NCBI RefSeq assembly: GCF_024539815.1
Contig: NZ_JAHHIU010000101.1
Location: forward strand, 1-63,782
DNA length: 63,782 bases
Source of the DNA: Streptomyces hayashii
Lineage (GTDB): Bacteria > Actinomycetota > Actinomycetes > Streptomycetales > Streptomycetaceae
Direction of reading: 5' to 3'
The position numbers and the translations under genes were made by a program. The notes under the pieces are model-generated. The model saw only the letters and a program-made list of their open reading frames with translations, was not told the DNA's origin and did no database searches. The first letter of the stretch is position 1. Each line of letters begins with the position of its first letter. Of this stretch, positions 45,101-53,408 are shown one piece after another.

Positions 45101-46104
45101 CGCGCGTCCCGCCCGCCGTGGCGCTCCGCGAGCACGTCCGACCGGATCAGCCCCTGAGCGCGGAGATCGTCCCAGAGGGCGTCCGGGACGTGCTGATCGT
45201 GGAGTTCCACGTTGCGTACGACCTGTTCCCGAGTCCGCATGCCGAGGGTGACGTTGATGACGCCGGGGTGGGTGTGGGGGAAGGCGATGGCGGCGGCGGG
45301 CAGCGTGGTCCCGTGCGCCGCGCAGACGTCGGCGATCGCGAGAGCCCGGGCGACGAGCTCCGGCGGGGCGTCCCGGTAGTCGTACTTCATGCCCTCGGCG
45401 GGCCGGTCGCGGGAGAGGAGTCCCGAGTTGAAGACGCCGACCGCGACGACGCTCTTGCCGTGTTCCACCGCGGCGGGCAGGACGTCGTCCAGCGCCGACT
45501 GGTCGAGGAGGGTGTAGCGGCCGGCGAGCATGACCACGTCGGCCGGCGTCTCGCGCAGAAAGCGGGCGAGCATGGCCGACCGGTTCATGCCGGCGCCTAT
45601 CGCGCCGACCACGCCCTGGTCGCGCAGCTCGGCGAGCGCGGGCATGGCCTCGTCGGCCGCCTGACGCCAGTGGTCGTCCGGATCGTGCAGGTAGACGACG
45701 TCCAGCCGGTCCAGGCCGGTGCGCTCCAGTGTGTCCTCGATGGAACGCAGGACGCCGTCGCGGCTGAAGTCCCACTGCCGCCGCAGGTCGTCGCGGACGA
45801 CGAAGCCCTCGCTGTCGACGCCGCGGGGCTCCTCGTTGGGCACCAGCAGCCTGCCCACCTTGGACGAGACGACGTACTCGTCGCGTGGGCGGCCCCGCAG
45901 GGCGGCGCCCAGGCGGCGCTCGGAGAGGCCGAGGCCGTAGTGCGGCGCGGTGTCGAAATACCGCAGCCCGGCCTCCCAGGCCGCGTCGACGGCGGCTGCC
46001 GCGTCCTCGGCCGGGGTGAGGCGGTAGAGGTTGCCGATCACGGACGCCCCGAAGCCGAGCGCGGTCAGCGCGACGGGCGTGTTGTGGATCTTCCGCTGGT
46101 GCAA
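45091..46104 (-). CDS. aldo/keto reductase, probable L-fucose dehydrogenase
   Basis: The 337-residue protein belongs to the aldo/keto reductases annotated as D-threo-aldose/L-fucose 1-dehydrogenases. It has AWEAGLRYFDTAPHYGLGLS (catalytic Asp and Tyr), VVSSKVGRLLVPNEE (catalytic Lys), LDVVYLHDPDDHW (His) and NVTLGMRTREQV near the end for the nucleotide. It would oxidise L-fucose to L-fucono-lactone with NAD(P). The start is a TTG at 46104 with GGAGC upstream. It is separated by 48 bp from the kinase gene, the largest gap in this half of the operon. Confidence 0.85.
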   Translation of the reverse strand: MHQRKIHNTPVALTALGFGASVIGNLYRLTPAEDAAAAVDAAWEAGLRYFDTAPHYGLGLSERRLGAALRGRPRDEYVVSSKVGRLLVPNEEPRGVDSEGFVVRDDLRRQWDFSRDGVLRSIEDTLERTGLDRLDVVYLHDPDDHWRQAADEAMPALAELRDQGVVGAIGAGMNRSAMLARFLRETPADVVMLAGRYTLLDQSALDDVLPAAVEHGKSVVAVGVFNSGLLSRDRPAEGMKYDYRDAPPELVARALAIADVCAAHGTTLPAAAIAFPHTHPGVINVTLGMRTREQVVRNVELHDQHVPDALWDDLRAQGLIRSDVLAERHGGRDARCL

Positions 46105-46152
46105 GACGTGCTCCTACGTGCTCCTGGGATGCTGGTCCGAGCGGGGTGCCGG

Positions 46153-47190
46153 TCAGCGCCTGACGTGTGCCGATCCGCCCGCGACGAGGGCCTCGACCTC
46201 GGCGAGCGAGGCCATGGAGACGTCTCCGGGCGTGGTCATGGTGAGCGCGCCGTGGGCGGTGCCGTAGGCCAGGGCGCGCTCCAGGCCGGCGTTCTGGAGC
46301 AGTCCGTGGATGAGGCCGGCGGCGAACGCGTCGCCGGAGCCGATACGGTCCAGGACGTGCAGGGCGGGCATCCGGGGGCCGGTGACGTAGCCCGTTTCTG
46401 CGGACCAGGCGGCGGAGGACCAGTCGTTGATCCCGGCGGAGGGCACCTCGCGCAGGGTCGTCGCCAGTACCTGCGCCCCGGGCAGCAGACCGGCCACCTC
46501 GGCGAGGGCGTCCGCCACCTCGTCACCCCCGAGACGCGTTCGGCCCGGGTACGTCCCGGCCAGTCCCAGGGCGCCCACCACGACGTCGGCGTGCCGGGCG
46601 AGCCGCAGGTCGACCTCGCGGGCGGCGTCCGCGCCGCCGCGGCCGGTCCACAGGCTGGGGCGGTGATTGGGGTCGTAGGAGACGGTCGCGCCGTGCCGCC
46701 GCGCGGCCGCCATGGCCTCGTCGGCGACGTCCGGCGTGGTGTCGGACAGGCCGGCGAAGATGCCGCCGGTGTGGAACCAGCGCACCCCGGCCGAGAAGAC
46801 CGCGTCCCAGTCGACGTCGCCTTCGCGCAGCCGGGAGACGGCGGTGTGCGCGCGGTCGCTGACGCCGAGGGCGCCGCGGATGCCGTAGCCGCGCTCGACG
46901 AAGTTGAGGCCGTTGCGGGCGGAGCGGCCGATGCCGTCGTCGGGCGTCCAGCGGATCAGTGCGGTGTCGACGCCGCCCTGGAGGATCAGGTCCTCGACGA
47001 GCCGGCCCACCGCGTTGTCGGCGAGCGCGGTGACGACGGCCGTGCGCAGGCCGAAGCAGCGCCGCAGACCCCGGACGACGTTGTACTCGCCGCCTCCCTC
47101 CCAGACCTGGAAGGTGCGGGCCGTGCGGATGCGTCCCTCGCCGGGGTCGAAGCGCAGCATCACCTCGCCGAGGGCCAGCACGTCGGTCAT
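46153..47190 (-). CDS. PfkB-family sugar kinase (2-keto-3-deoxygluconate kinase-like)
   Basis: The 345-residue protein is a ribokinase/PfkB kinase close to 2-keto-3-deoxygluconate kinases. It has an N-terminal LALGEVMLRFDPGEG and the substrate glycine run WEGGGEYNVVRGLRRCFGL. The C-terminal signature DRIGSGDAFAAGLIHGLL holds the catalytic Asp and anion hole. In the Entner-Doudoroff route such an enzyme phosphorylates C6. Fucose-derived 2-keto-3-deoxy-fuconate has no C6 hydroxyl, so its substrate in this operon is unclear. Its ATG overlaps the aldolase stop (ATGA). Confidence 0.85.
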   Translation of the reverse strand: MTDVLALGEVMLRFDPGEGRIRTARTFQVWEGGGEYNVVRGLRRCFGLRTAVVTALADNAVGRLVEDLILQGGVDTALIRWTPDDGIGRSARNGLNFVERGYGIRGALGVSDRAHTAVSRLREGDVDWDAVFSAGVRWFHTGGIFAGLSDTTPDVADEAMAAARRHGATVSYDPNHRPSLWTGRGGADAAREVDLRLARHADVVVGALGLAGTYPGRTRLGGDEVADALAEVAGLLPGAQVLATTLREVPSAGINDWSSAAWSAETGYVTGPRMPALHVLDRIGSGDAFAAGLIHGLLQNAGLERALAYGTAHGALTMTTPGDVSMASLAEVEALVAGGSAHVRR

Positions 47191-47828
47191 GGCGTGCTCC
47201 TGTCCACGGCGTCGGCGGTCAGCCGGCGGATCTCGTCGTAGTCGCCGCGTTCCAGGAGGTCGGGGGTGACCGGCCAGCTGCCGCCGACGGCGAGCACCGC
47301 CGGGTCGGCGAGGTAGGCCGGCATGCGCGAGGCGTCGATCCCGCCGGTCGGCACGAAGCGCGACTGGGGGAAGGGCGCCGCGAGCGCCCGCAGGGTCCGC
47401 AGGCCCCCGATGGCCTCGGCGGGGAAGAGCTTGACGGTGTCGAGGCCGGTGCGCAGGGCGCGCATCAGCTCGGTGGCGGTGGCGACTCCGGGCACGACCG
47501 GCACCCCCAACTCCCGGCATTTCGCCAGGACTTCCTCGTCGAGCCCGGGTGAGACGACGAAGCGGGCCCCGGCCGTGACGGCCCGGTCGGCCTGCTCGGG
47601 CGTGAGCACCGTGCCGGCGCCCACGGTCAGACCGCCGTGGGCGGCCATCTCCTTGAGCACCCGTTCGGCGTCCCGGGTGCGGAAGGTGACCTCGGCGCAG
47701 GTGGCTCCGCCCGCGGCGAGCGCGTCGGCCAGCGGGCCGGCGCTCGCCGGGGACGGAACGGTCAGCACGGGCAGGAAGCGGGCCCCGGCGAGCACGGACG
47801 CCAGGCCGACGACCGGGTCGGCGGTCAT
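47187..47828 (-). CDS. KDPG/KHG-type class I aldolase
   Basis: The 213-residue enzyme fits the 2-dehydro-3-deoxy-phosphogluconate/4-hydroxy-2-oxoglutarate aldolases. It has ATCAEVTFRTRDAE with the catalytic Glu, LTVGAGTVLTPEQADRA, FVVSPGLDEEVLAKCRELG, the Schiff-base Lys in LDTVKLFPAEAIGG, and FVPTGGID. It would split a 2-keto-3-deoxy acid into pyruvate and an aldehyde. Acting directly on 2-keto-3-deoxy-fuconate it would give pyruvate and lactaldehyde (inference). Overlaps of 4 bp on both sides couple it to the SDR and kinase genes. Confidence 0.9.
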   Translation of the reverse strand: MTADPVVGLASVLAGARFLPVLTVPSPASAGPLADALAAGGATCAEVTFRTRDAERVLKEMAAHGGLTVGAGTVLTPEQADRAVTAGARFVVSPGLDEEVLAKCRELGVPVVPGVATATELMRALRTGLDTVKLFPAEAIGGLRTLRALAAPFPQSRFVPTGGIDASRMPAYLADPAVLAVGGSWPVTPDLLERGDYDEIRRLTADAVDRSTP

Positions 47829-48586
47829 CGGCCGAGCCATCCGCCGTCGACGGGCAGGACGACGCCGTGGACGTATGCGGCGGCGTCCGAGGCGAGGAAG
47901 ACCGTGGCGCCGGCGAGGTCGTCGGCGTCCCCCCAGCGTGCGGCCGGGATACGGTCCAGGATGGCCCTGCTGCGGACGGGGTCGGCCTGGAGCGCCTGGG
48001 TGTTGTCGGTGGCGATGTAGCCGGGGGCGATGGCGTTGACGTTGACGCCGTGCGGCGCCCACTCGTTGGCCAGCGCCTTGGCCAGTCCGGCGACGCCGTG
48101 CTTGGCGGCGGTGTAACCGGGGACGGTGATGCCGCCCTGGAAACTGAGCAGCGACGCCGTGAAGATGATCTTCCCGTGTCCGCGGTGCACCATCGACGCA
48201 CCCACCGCCCGCGACAGGGCGAACTGCGCGTTCAGATTGACCTGAAGCACCGACTCCCAGTCGGCGTCCGTGTGTTCGGCGGCCGGAGCGCGGCGGATCG
48301 TGCCCGCGTTGTTGACCAGGATGTCCACCGGACGTTCCCGCCCGGCCAGGTCCGCGCCCAGGGCCCGTACGGCGGCGGGGTCGGCGAAGTCGGCGCGGAC
48401 CGCCTCGAAGGTGCGGCCCGCGGCCAGGACGTCCTTCTCCACGTCGCTGCCGGAGGTCTCCAGGTTGGCGCTGACGCCGATCACGTCCGCGCCGGCCCCC
48501 GCGAGGGCGCGGGCCATGGCCCGGCCGATGCCACGCCGCGCCCCGGTGACGACGGCGAGCCTCCCGGTGAGGTCGAAGGCGCTCAT
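47825..48586 (-). CDS. short-chain dehydrogenase (KduD-like or 2-keto-3-deoxy-fuconate dehydrogenase)
   Basis: The 253-residue protein is a classical SDR: the nucleotide motif VVTGARRGIGRAMA, DILVNNAGTIRRAPA, the catalytic Ser in IIFTASLLSFQGG and YTAAKHG with catalytic Tyr and Lys, then VNAIAPGYIATDNTQ. It is close to 2-deoxy-D-gluconate 3-dehydrogenases (KduD). In bacterial fucose pathways an SDR oxidises 2-keto-3-deoxy-fuconate, so either role fits. It overlaps both neighbours by 4 bp. Confidence 0.88.
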   Translation of the reverse strand: MSAFDLTGRLAVVTGARRGIGRAMARALAGAGADVIGVSANLETSGSDVEKDVLAAGRTFEAVRADFADPAAVRALGADLAGRERPVDILVNNAGTIRRAPAAEHTDADWESVLQVNLNAQFALSRAVGASMVHRGHGKIIFTASLLSFQGGITVPGYTAAKHGVAGLAKALANEWAPHGVNVNAIAPGYIATDNTQALQADPVRSRAILDRIPAARWGDADDLAGATVFLASDAAAYVHGVVLPVDGGWLGR

Positions 48587-49626
48587 ACGGCCGCTCCCCG
48601 GGCGTCGTCGGTGCAGTCCACGAGGATCTTCATCACGTCGCCTCCGCCCTCCAAGGCCTCGAACGCGGCGGGCGCCTGGGTGAGCGGCACGACCTTGCTG
48701 ATCAGCCGCCCGGCCGGGATCGTGCCGTCCGCGACCAGCGCCACGGCCTTCTCGAAGTCGGTCCGGTCGTACAACCGGGCTCCCACCAGGGTGAGTTCAC
48801 GCCAGAAGAAGCGGTGCAGGTTCACCTCCCTGGGGCGCGGGTGGATGGCGACCAGGCAGAGCCGACCGCGCACGCCGAGAACGTCGACGGCCGTGTCCAC
48901 GCCGCCCGCCGCGCCGGACACCTCGAAGGCGACGTCCGCCCCCGCCTCACCCGTCCACTCCCCCACCAGCGCCCGCACATCGTCGACGGCCGGATCCCAG
49001 GCCGTCAGTCCCGACTCCACGGCGAGCAGCCGCCGGTGGGCGCTCAGCTCCACCACCCGCACGTCGGCTCCGGCTGCCCGGGCGACCAGCGCGATGAGGA
49101 TGCCGACCGGGCCGCCGCCGACCACCACGACCTTCTCCCCCTCGGCCACCTCGGCGCGGCCGACGTCGTGCACGGCGACCGCGGTCGGCTCGACGAGCGC
49201 GGCCCGGTCCAGGGCCAGCGACTCCGGCAGCCGGATCAGCGTCGAGGCGGGCACCGTCCAGCGCTGCTGCATCGCGCCCGGGGAGTCGATGCCGAGGAAG
49301 TCCAGGTGCTGGCAGATGTGCCGATGTCCGGCGAGGCAGGCAGGGCAGGTGTCGTCCCAGCGCAGCGGCATCACCGTGACGGCGTCGCCGGGCGACCAGT
49401 CCGCCACTCCCGGGCCGACGCGGGTGACGCGGCCGGACATCTCGTGGCCGAGGACGGCGGGCGTGGACACCCGGGCGTCCATGTCGCCGTGGAAGATGTG
49501 CAGATCGGTGCCGCAGATGCCGACGTAGGCGGGGGCCAGCTCCACCTCGCCCGGGCCCGGCGCGGGGGGATCGACGACCGCGGTGTCCAGAGTGCGGGCG
49601 GCCTTGTAACGGACGGCGAGTGTCAT
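48583..49626 (-). CDS. zinc-dependent alcohol dehydrogenase (MDR family)
   Basis: The 347-residue protein is a medium-chain dehydrogenase. It has the catalytic-zinc motif GICGTDLHIFHGD and GHEMSGRV, a structural-zinc lobe CPACLAGHRHIC with three cysteines visible, and the Rossmann motif VVVVGGGPVGILIALVARAA. The family oxidises polyols or reduces aldehydes with NAD(P). In this operon it might act on fucose itself, on an intermediate, or reduce or oxidise lactaldehyde. The sequence does not decide. It overlaps both neighbours by 4 bp. Confidence 0.88.
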   Translation of the reverse strand: MTLAVRYKAARTLDTAVVDPPAPGPGEVELAPAYVGICGTDLHIFHGDMDARVSTPAVLGHEMSGRVTRVGPGVADWSPGDAVTVMPLRWDDTCPACLAGHRHICQHLDFLGIDSPGAMQQRWTVPASTLIRLPESLALDRAALVEPTAVAVHDVGRAEVAEGEKVVVVGGGPVGILIALVARAAGADVRVVELSAHRRLLAVESGLTAWDPAVDDVRALVGEWTGEAGADVAFEVSGAAGGVDTAVDVLGVRGRLCLVAIHPRPREVNLHRFFWRELTLVGARLYDRTDFEKAVALVADGTIPAGRLISKVVPLTQAPAAFEALEGGGDVMKILVDCTDDARGAAV

Positions 49627-50054
49627 CGTTTCGTCAGGGTCCCTTCAGCGCGGACGCCGATGGTCAGCAGCAGGTTGGCGTAGGTACGGGTGTCGGCGGT
49701 GACGATGGCCAGCGCCAGGTCGGGTGAGCGGGCGGCGTCGTAGAACGCGAAGCGCCCGAGCGTGTCGACCGGGAGGGGCGCCAGCATCGAGCGGTACCCG
49801 GCGATGGCGGGCGGCTCCGGTTCGCCCTCGGGCGGCACCATCACGTGGGCGGCCTCCACGGGCAGGGCGCGCAGCAGGACGTCGAGCACGGTCGTGACGT
49901 CCAGCAGGCCGGGGGCCAGGTTGAGGTGGACGGTGCGGGCGCGTTCTCCGGTGGCGGTGCTCGCGGGGTAGTGGCCGTCGGCGAGCAGCACGCGGGCGCC
50001 GTGGCCGGCGCCGGCCAGGGATTCGAGGATCCCGGGGTGCAGCAGCTCCGTCAT
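49623..50054 (-). CDS. fucU: RbsD/FucU-family sugar mutarotase
   Basis: The 143-residue protein matches FucU/RbsD: LLHPGILESLAGAGHGARVL and LADGHYPAS with conserved His and Asp, then LDVTTVLDVLLRALPVEAAH, and a tail TYANLLLTIGV. FucU interconverts alpha- and beta-L-fucose so the dehydrogenase gets the right anomer. Its ATG overlaps the lactonase stop as ATGA. Confidence 0.9.
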   Translation of the reverse strand: MTELLHPGILESLAGAGHGARVLLADGHYPASTATGERARTVHLNLAPGLLDVTTVLDVLLRALPVEAAHVMVPPEGEPEPPAIAGYRSMLAPLPVDTLGRFAFYDAARSPDLALAIVTADTRTYANLLLTIGVRAEGTLTKR

Positions 50055-50953
50055 GAGCACGGCGTCGTCTCCTTCGTCGTGTCGGGGGTGAGGCGGTAGA
50101 AGTCGGTCGCGGTGCCGGCGAGCACCGCGTGGATCTCGGCGCCGGAGCAGCCGTCCAGCAGTTCCTCGACGGCGGCGGCCCAGCGGTTCCATCCGCCCGC
50201 CAGGTCGGCGACCGGCCAGTCGGAGCCGAACATCAGCCGGTCGGGGCCGAAGGCGCGGAGCAGGACGTCCCACGCCGGGCGGATGTCGTCGACGGTCCAC
50301 CGGTCGTGGTCGGCCTCGGTGATCAGTCCCGACACCTTGCAGCGGACCTGGGGATGCCCGGCCAGTGCGCGCACGCTCCGGCTCCAGTCGGTCAGGTCCT
50401 GCGCGGCGAGCGGCGGCTTGCCGGCGTGGTCCAGGACGAGCGGCAGTTCGGGGAGCCGTTGCGCGAGACGGATCGCCTGCGGGAGCTGGTGGCTGCGGAC
50501 CAGGACGTCGTAGCCGAGCCCGCGCTCGCCGAGCGCTCTCAACGCCCACTCGACCTGTGGCCGTTGGAGCCAGTGCGGATCCGACTCGCCCTGCACGACA
50601 TGGCGTACGGCCCGCAGGTACCGGCCCCCGGGCCCGCTCCGCAGGTCGTCGAGCACGTCGCCGACCGCGGGGGACGTCAGGTCCGCCCAGCCGACGACGG
50701 CCCCGACGAGCGGGTCGCCGTCGGCCAGGACGAGGAGGTCGCGTGTCTCGGGCACGGACGCGACGCACTGGACGACCACCGTGCTCGTCAGTCGCCGTCC
50801 CGTGATCGGCCTGGTCGCGGCCGCGCGCAGGTCGGCGGTGGCGAAGGTGCGGCGGATCGGTTCGTGGCCGGGCTCGTCCAGCCAGGGCTGCGGTCGGACG
50901 CCCAGGTCCCACACATGGTGGTGGGCGTCGACGAGGGGCCGGGCGTCACACAC
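50051..50953 (-). CDS. amidohydrolase-family lactonase, probable L-fuconolactonase
   Basis: The 300-residue enzyme is of the amidohydrolase-2 type: LVDAHHHVWDLGVRPQPWL supplies the HxH pair, LPLVLDHAGKPPL a third His, and RLMFGSDWPVADLAGG the catalytic Asp. Fuconolactonases belong to this group and open L-fucono-lactone to L-fuconate. Its place between mutarotase and fuconate dehydratase genes supports that role. The GTG start at 50953 overlaps the dehydratase end by 8 bp. Confidence 0.88.
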   Translation of the reverse strand: MCDARPLVDAHHHVWDLGVRPQPWLDEPGHEPIRRTFATADLRAAATRPITGRRLTSTVVVQCVASVPETRDLLVLADGDPLVGAVVGWADLTSPAVGDVLDDLRSGPGGRYLRAVRHVVQGESDPHWLQRPQVEWALRALGERGLGYDVLVRSHQLPQAIRLAQRLPELPLVLDHAGKPPLAAQDLTDWSRSVRALAGHPQVRCKVSGLITEADHDRWTVDDIRPAWDVLLRAFGPDRLMFGSDWPVADLAGGWNRWAAAVEELLDGCSGAEIHAVLAGTATDFYRLTPDTTKETTPCS

Positions 50954-52271
50954 GAGCTGCCCAGACGGGGCCGTCGGGGTAGGTGTACTCCTTGAGGGAC
51001 TCGGGGTGCATCTGCGCGCTCAGCCCGGGCAGGGTCGGCGCCAGGTAGTGGCCTTCGACGATGCGGACGGGGTCGACGAAGTGCTCGTGGAGGTGGTCCA
51101 CGTACTCGATGACACGGTCCTCGGTGGTGCCGGAGACGGCGACGTAGTCGAACATCGACAGGTGCTGCACCATCTCGCACAGACCCACGCCGCCCGCGTG
51201 CGGGCAGACCGGCACGCCGAACTTCGCGGCGAGCAGCAGGATCGCGATGTTCTCGTTGACGCCGCCGACCCGTGCGGAGTCGATCTGCACGATGTCCACC
51301 GCGCCCGCCTGGAGGAGCTGCTTGAAGACGACCCGGTTGGCGATGTGCTCGCCGGTCGCCACCTTGACGGGACCGACCGCCTTGCGCACGGCGGCGTGGC
51401 CGAGGATGTCGTCGGGCGAGGTGGGTTCCTCGATCCAGTAGGGCTGGTAGGGGGCCAGGGCGCTCATCCAGTCGATCGCGACCTGGACGTCCCATCGCTG
51501 GTTGGCGTCCACGGCGATGCGGATGCCGTCGCCTACGGTCTCGCGGGCGGTGCGCATGCGCCGGATGTCGTCCGCCAGGTCCGCGCCGACCTTCAGCTTG
51601 ATCTGGGTGAAGCCGTCGGCGACGGCCTCGCGGGCGAGGCGGGCCAGCTTCTCGTCGGAGTAGCCGAGCCAGCCGGGGGTGGTGGTGTAGGCGGGGTAGC
51701 CCTGGTCGAGGAGGTGGCCGATGCGCTGTGCGCGGCCCGGCTCGGCGCGGCGCAGGATCTGGAGTGCGTCCTCGGGGGTGAGGGCGTCGCTGAGCCAGCG
51801 GAAGTCGACCTGGGCGACCAGGTCCTCGGGCGACATCTCGCCGAGGAAGCGCCACACGGGCTTGCCCGCGCGCTTGGCCGCCAGGTCCCAGGCGGCGTTG
51901 ACGACGGCGCCGGTGGCCATGTGGATGGCCCCCTTCTCCGGGCCCAGCCAGCGCAGTTGGGGGTCGTGGACGAGGGAGCGGGAGAATCCGCCGAGGTCGC
52001 CGCAGACCTCCTCGACGGACCGGCCCACCACATGCGGGGCCAGGGCCGCGATGGCCGCGGCCTGGACGTCGTTGCCGCGGCCCGTGGTGAAGGCCAGGGC
52101 GTGGCCTTCGAGTCCGTCGCCGGCGTCGGTGCGCAGGACGACGTAGGCGGCGGAGTAGTCGGGTTCGGGGTTCATAGCGTCCGAGCCGTCCAGGTGCTCG
52201 GACGTCGGGAAGCGCACGTCCAGCACGTCCAGGGCGGTGATGCGGGCGGATGAGGGCACGGGGGAGGACAT
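50946..52271 (-). CDS. L-fuconate dehydratase (enolase superfamily)
   Basis: The 441-residue protein is a mandelate-racemase-type enolase. It has the catalytic KLKV (FTQIKLKVGADLADD), metal ligands in IAVDANQRWDVQVA, YWIEEPTSPDD and KVATGEHIANRVVF, and the catalytic His in VPVCPHAGGVGLCEM. The long N-terminus with LDGSDAMNPEPDYSAAYVVL and TTTPGWLGYSDEKL are typical of fuconate dehydratases. It converts L-fuconate to 2-keto-3-deoxy-L-fuconate. It lies 93 bp after the permease gene. Confidence 0.93.
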   Translation of the reverse strand: MSSPVPSSARITALDVLDVRFPTSEHLDGSDAMNPEPDYSAAYVVLRTDAGDGLEGHALAFTTGRGNDVQAAAIAALAPHVVGRSVEEVCGDLGGFSRSLVHDPQLRWLGPEKGAIHMATGAVVNAAWDLAAKRAGKPVWRFLGEMSPEDLVAQVDFRWLSDALTPEDALQILRRAEPGRAQRIGHLLDQGYPAYTTTPGWLGYSDEKLARLAREAVADGFTQIKLKVGADLADDIRRMRTARETVGDGIRIAVDANQRWDVQVAIDWMSALAPYQPYWIEEPTSPDDILGHAAVRKAVGPVKVATGEHIANRVVFKQLLQAGAVDIVQIDSARVGGVNENIAILLLAAKFGVPVCPHAGGVGLCEMVQHLSMFDYVAVSGTTEDRVIEYVDHLHEHFVDPVRIVEGHYLAPTLPGLSAQMHPESLKEYTYPDGPVWAARV

Positions 52272-52364
52272 GGCGGCAACTCCTGTGAGGGGAAAGGGGG
52301 ATCGGTCCCCTTGCGAAGAGACTCGTACGCGGCGCGGGTCGGGCGGCCGCTGGGGCCGCCCGGG

Positions 52365-53408
52365 TCACTCCTGGACCTTGCCGCCGGTGATGCGGGAGAT
52401 GGCGAGGGCGACCAGGATGATCAGGCCGTTGAGGGCGCCGATCCACTGGGCCGGGACGCCGCCGAGCGTGAGCACGTTCTGGATCATGAACAGCAGGAGG
52501 ATGCCGCAGAACGCGCCGAACATGGTGCCTTTGCCGCCGTTGAGGCTGATCCCGCCGATGACGGCGGCGGCGAAGACGGTGAAGATGTATCCGTTGCCCT
52601 GTGCCGAGGCGACGGAGGCCAGGCGTCCGGAGAGCAGCAGTCCGGCGAGGGCGGCGAGCACGCTGCCGGTGACGATGACGATCCACAGCACCCTGTCGGT
52701 GCGGATGCCGCCCGCCTTCGCGGCGTCGACGTTGCCGCCGATGGCGTACAGCGAGCGTCCGAAGCTGGTCCAGCCGAGGACGACGATGGCGATCGCGAAC
52801 AGCGCCAGGCAGATCCAGATGGACGCGGGCATGCCGAACCACTGGGCGGTGCCGAGGTAGAGCATCGACTCGGGCAGCTGGAAGAAGGTCTGGCCGCCGG
52901 AGATTCCGGTGAGGACGCCGCGCAGCACGATCAGCATGCCGAGGGTGACGATGAACCCGTTGAGTCCGAAGCGGATGATCAGCAGGGCGTTGACCACGCC
53001 GACGAGTGCGCCCACGGCGAGGGTGACGAGGACGGCGCTCGCGCCGGGGAGCAGTCCGAGTCCGTGGCCCGCGCCGACGGGCACCACCAGCCAGGCGGCG
53101 ACGCCGGGCGCGAGGCCCATGGTGGACTCCAGCGACAGGTCCATCTTCTTGACGATCAGGATCATCGTCTGGGCGAGGACCAGCAGGGCCATCTCGGACA
53201 TGGTCTGCAAAACGTTGATGAGGTTGTCGGCCTGCAGGAAGACCGGGTTGACGATCTGTCCGACGATCGCGATGACCACGATGGCCGGGACGAGCGCGAG
53301 ATCGCGCAGCCGGGCCAGGGGGATCCGGCCGCCGAGCAGCGCGGTGCGCTTCGCCCCGGGCTCCGGGGCCTTGGCCGCGGCGGTGTCCGCGAGGACGGTT
53401 TCAGGCAT
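52365..53408 (-). CDS. sugar ABC transporter permease (RbsC type)
   Basis: The 347-residue protein has about nine or ten membrane segments after a polar N-terminus. It carries the RbsC-like loop motifs MDLSLESTMGLAPGVAAWLV, VGVVNALLIIRFGLNGFIVT and GGISLNGGKGTMFGAFCGIL. It forms the channel for the sugar importer, expected to carry L-fucose. It overlaps the ATPase gene by 8 bp. Confidence 0.92.
   Translation of the reverse strand: MPETVLADTAAAKAPEPGAKRTALLGGRIPLARLRDLALVPAIVVIAIVGQIVNPVFLQADNLINVLQTMSEMALLVLAQTMILIVKKMDLSLESTMGLAPGVAAWLVVPVGAGHGLGLLPGASAVLVTLAVGALVGVVNALLIIRFGLNGFIVTLGMLIVLRGVLTGISGGQTFFQLPESMLYLGTAQWFGMPASIWICLALFAIAIVVLGWTSFGRSLYAIGGNVDAAKAGGIRTDRVLWIVIVTGSVLAALAGLLLSGRLASVASAQGNGYIFTVFAAAVIGGISLNGGKGTMFGAFCGILLLFMIQNVLTLGGVPAQWIGALNGLIILVALAISRITGGKVQE

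Noticed and set aside
44378..45775. A longer 465-residue version of the FadR regulator
   Set aside because: The added N-terminal part is the out-of-frame reading of the aldo/keto reductase. The helix-turn-helix starts right after the GTG at 45100.
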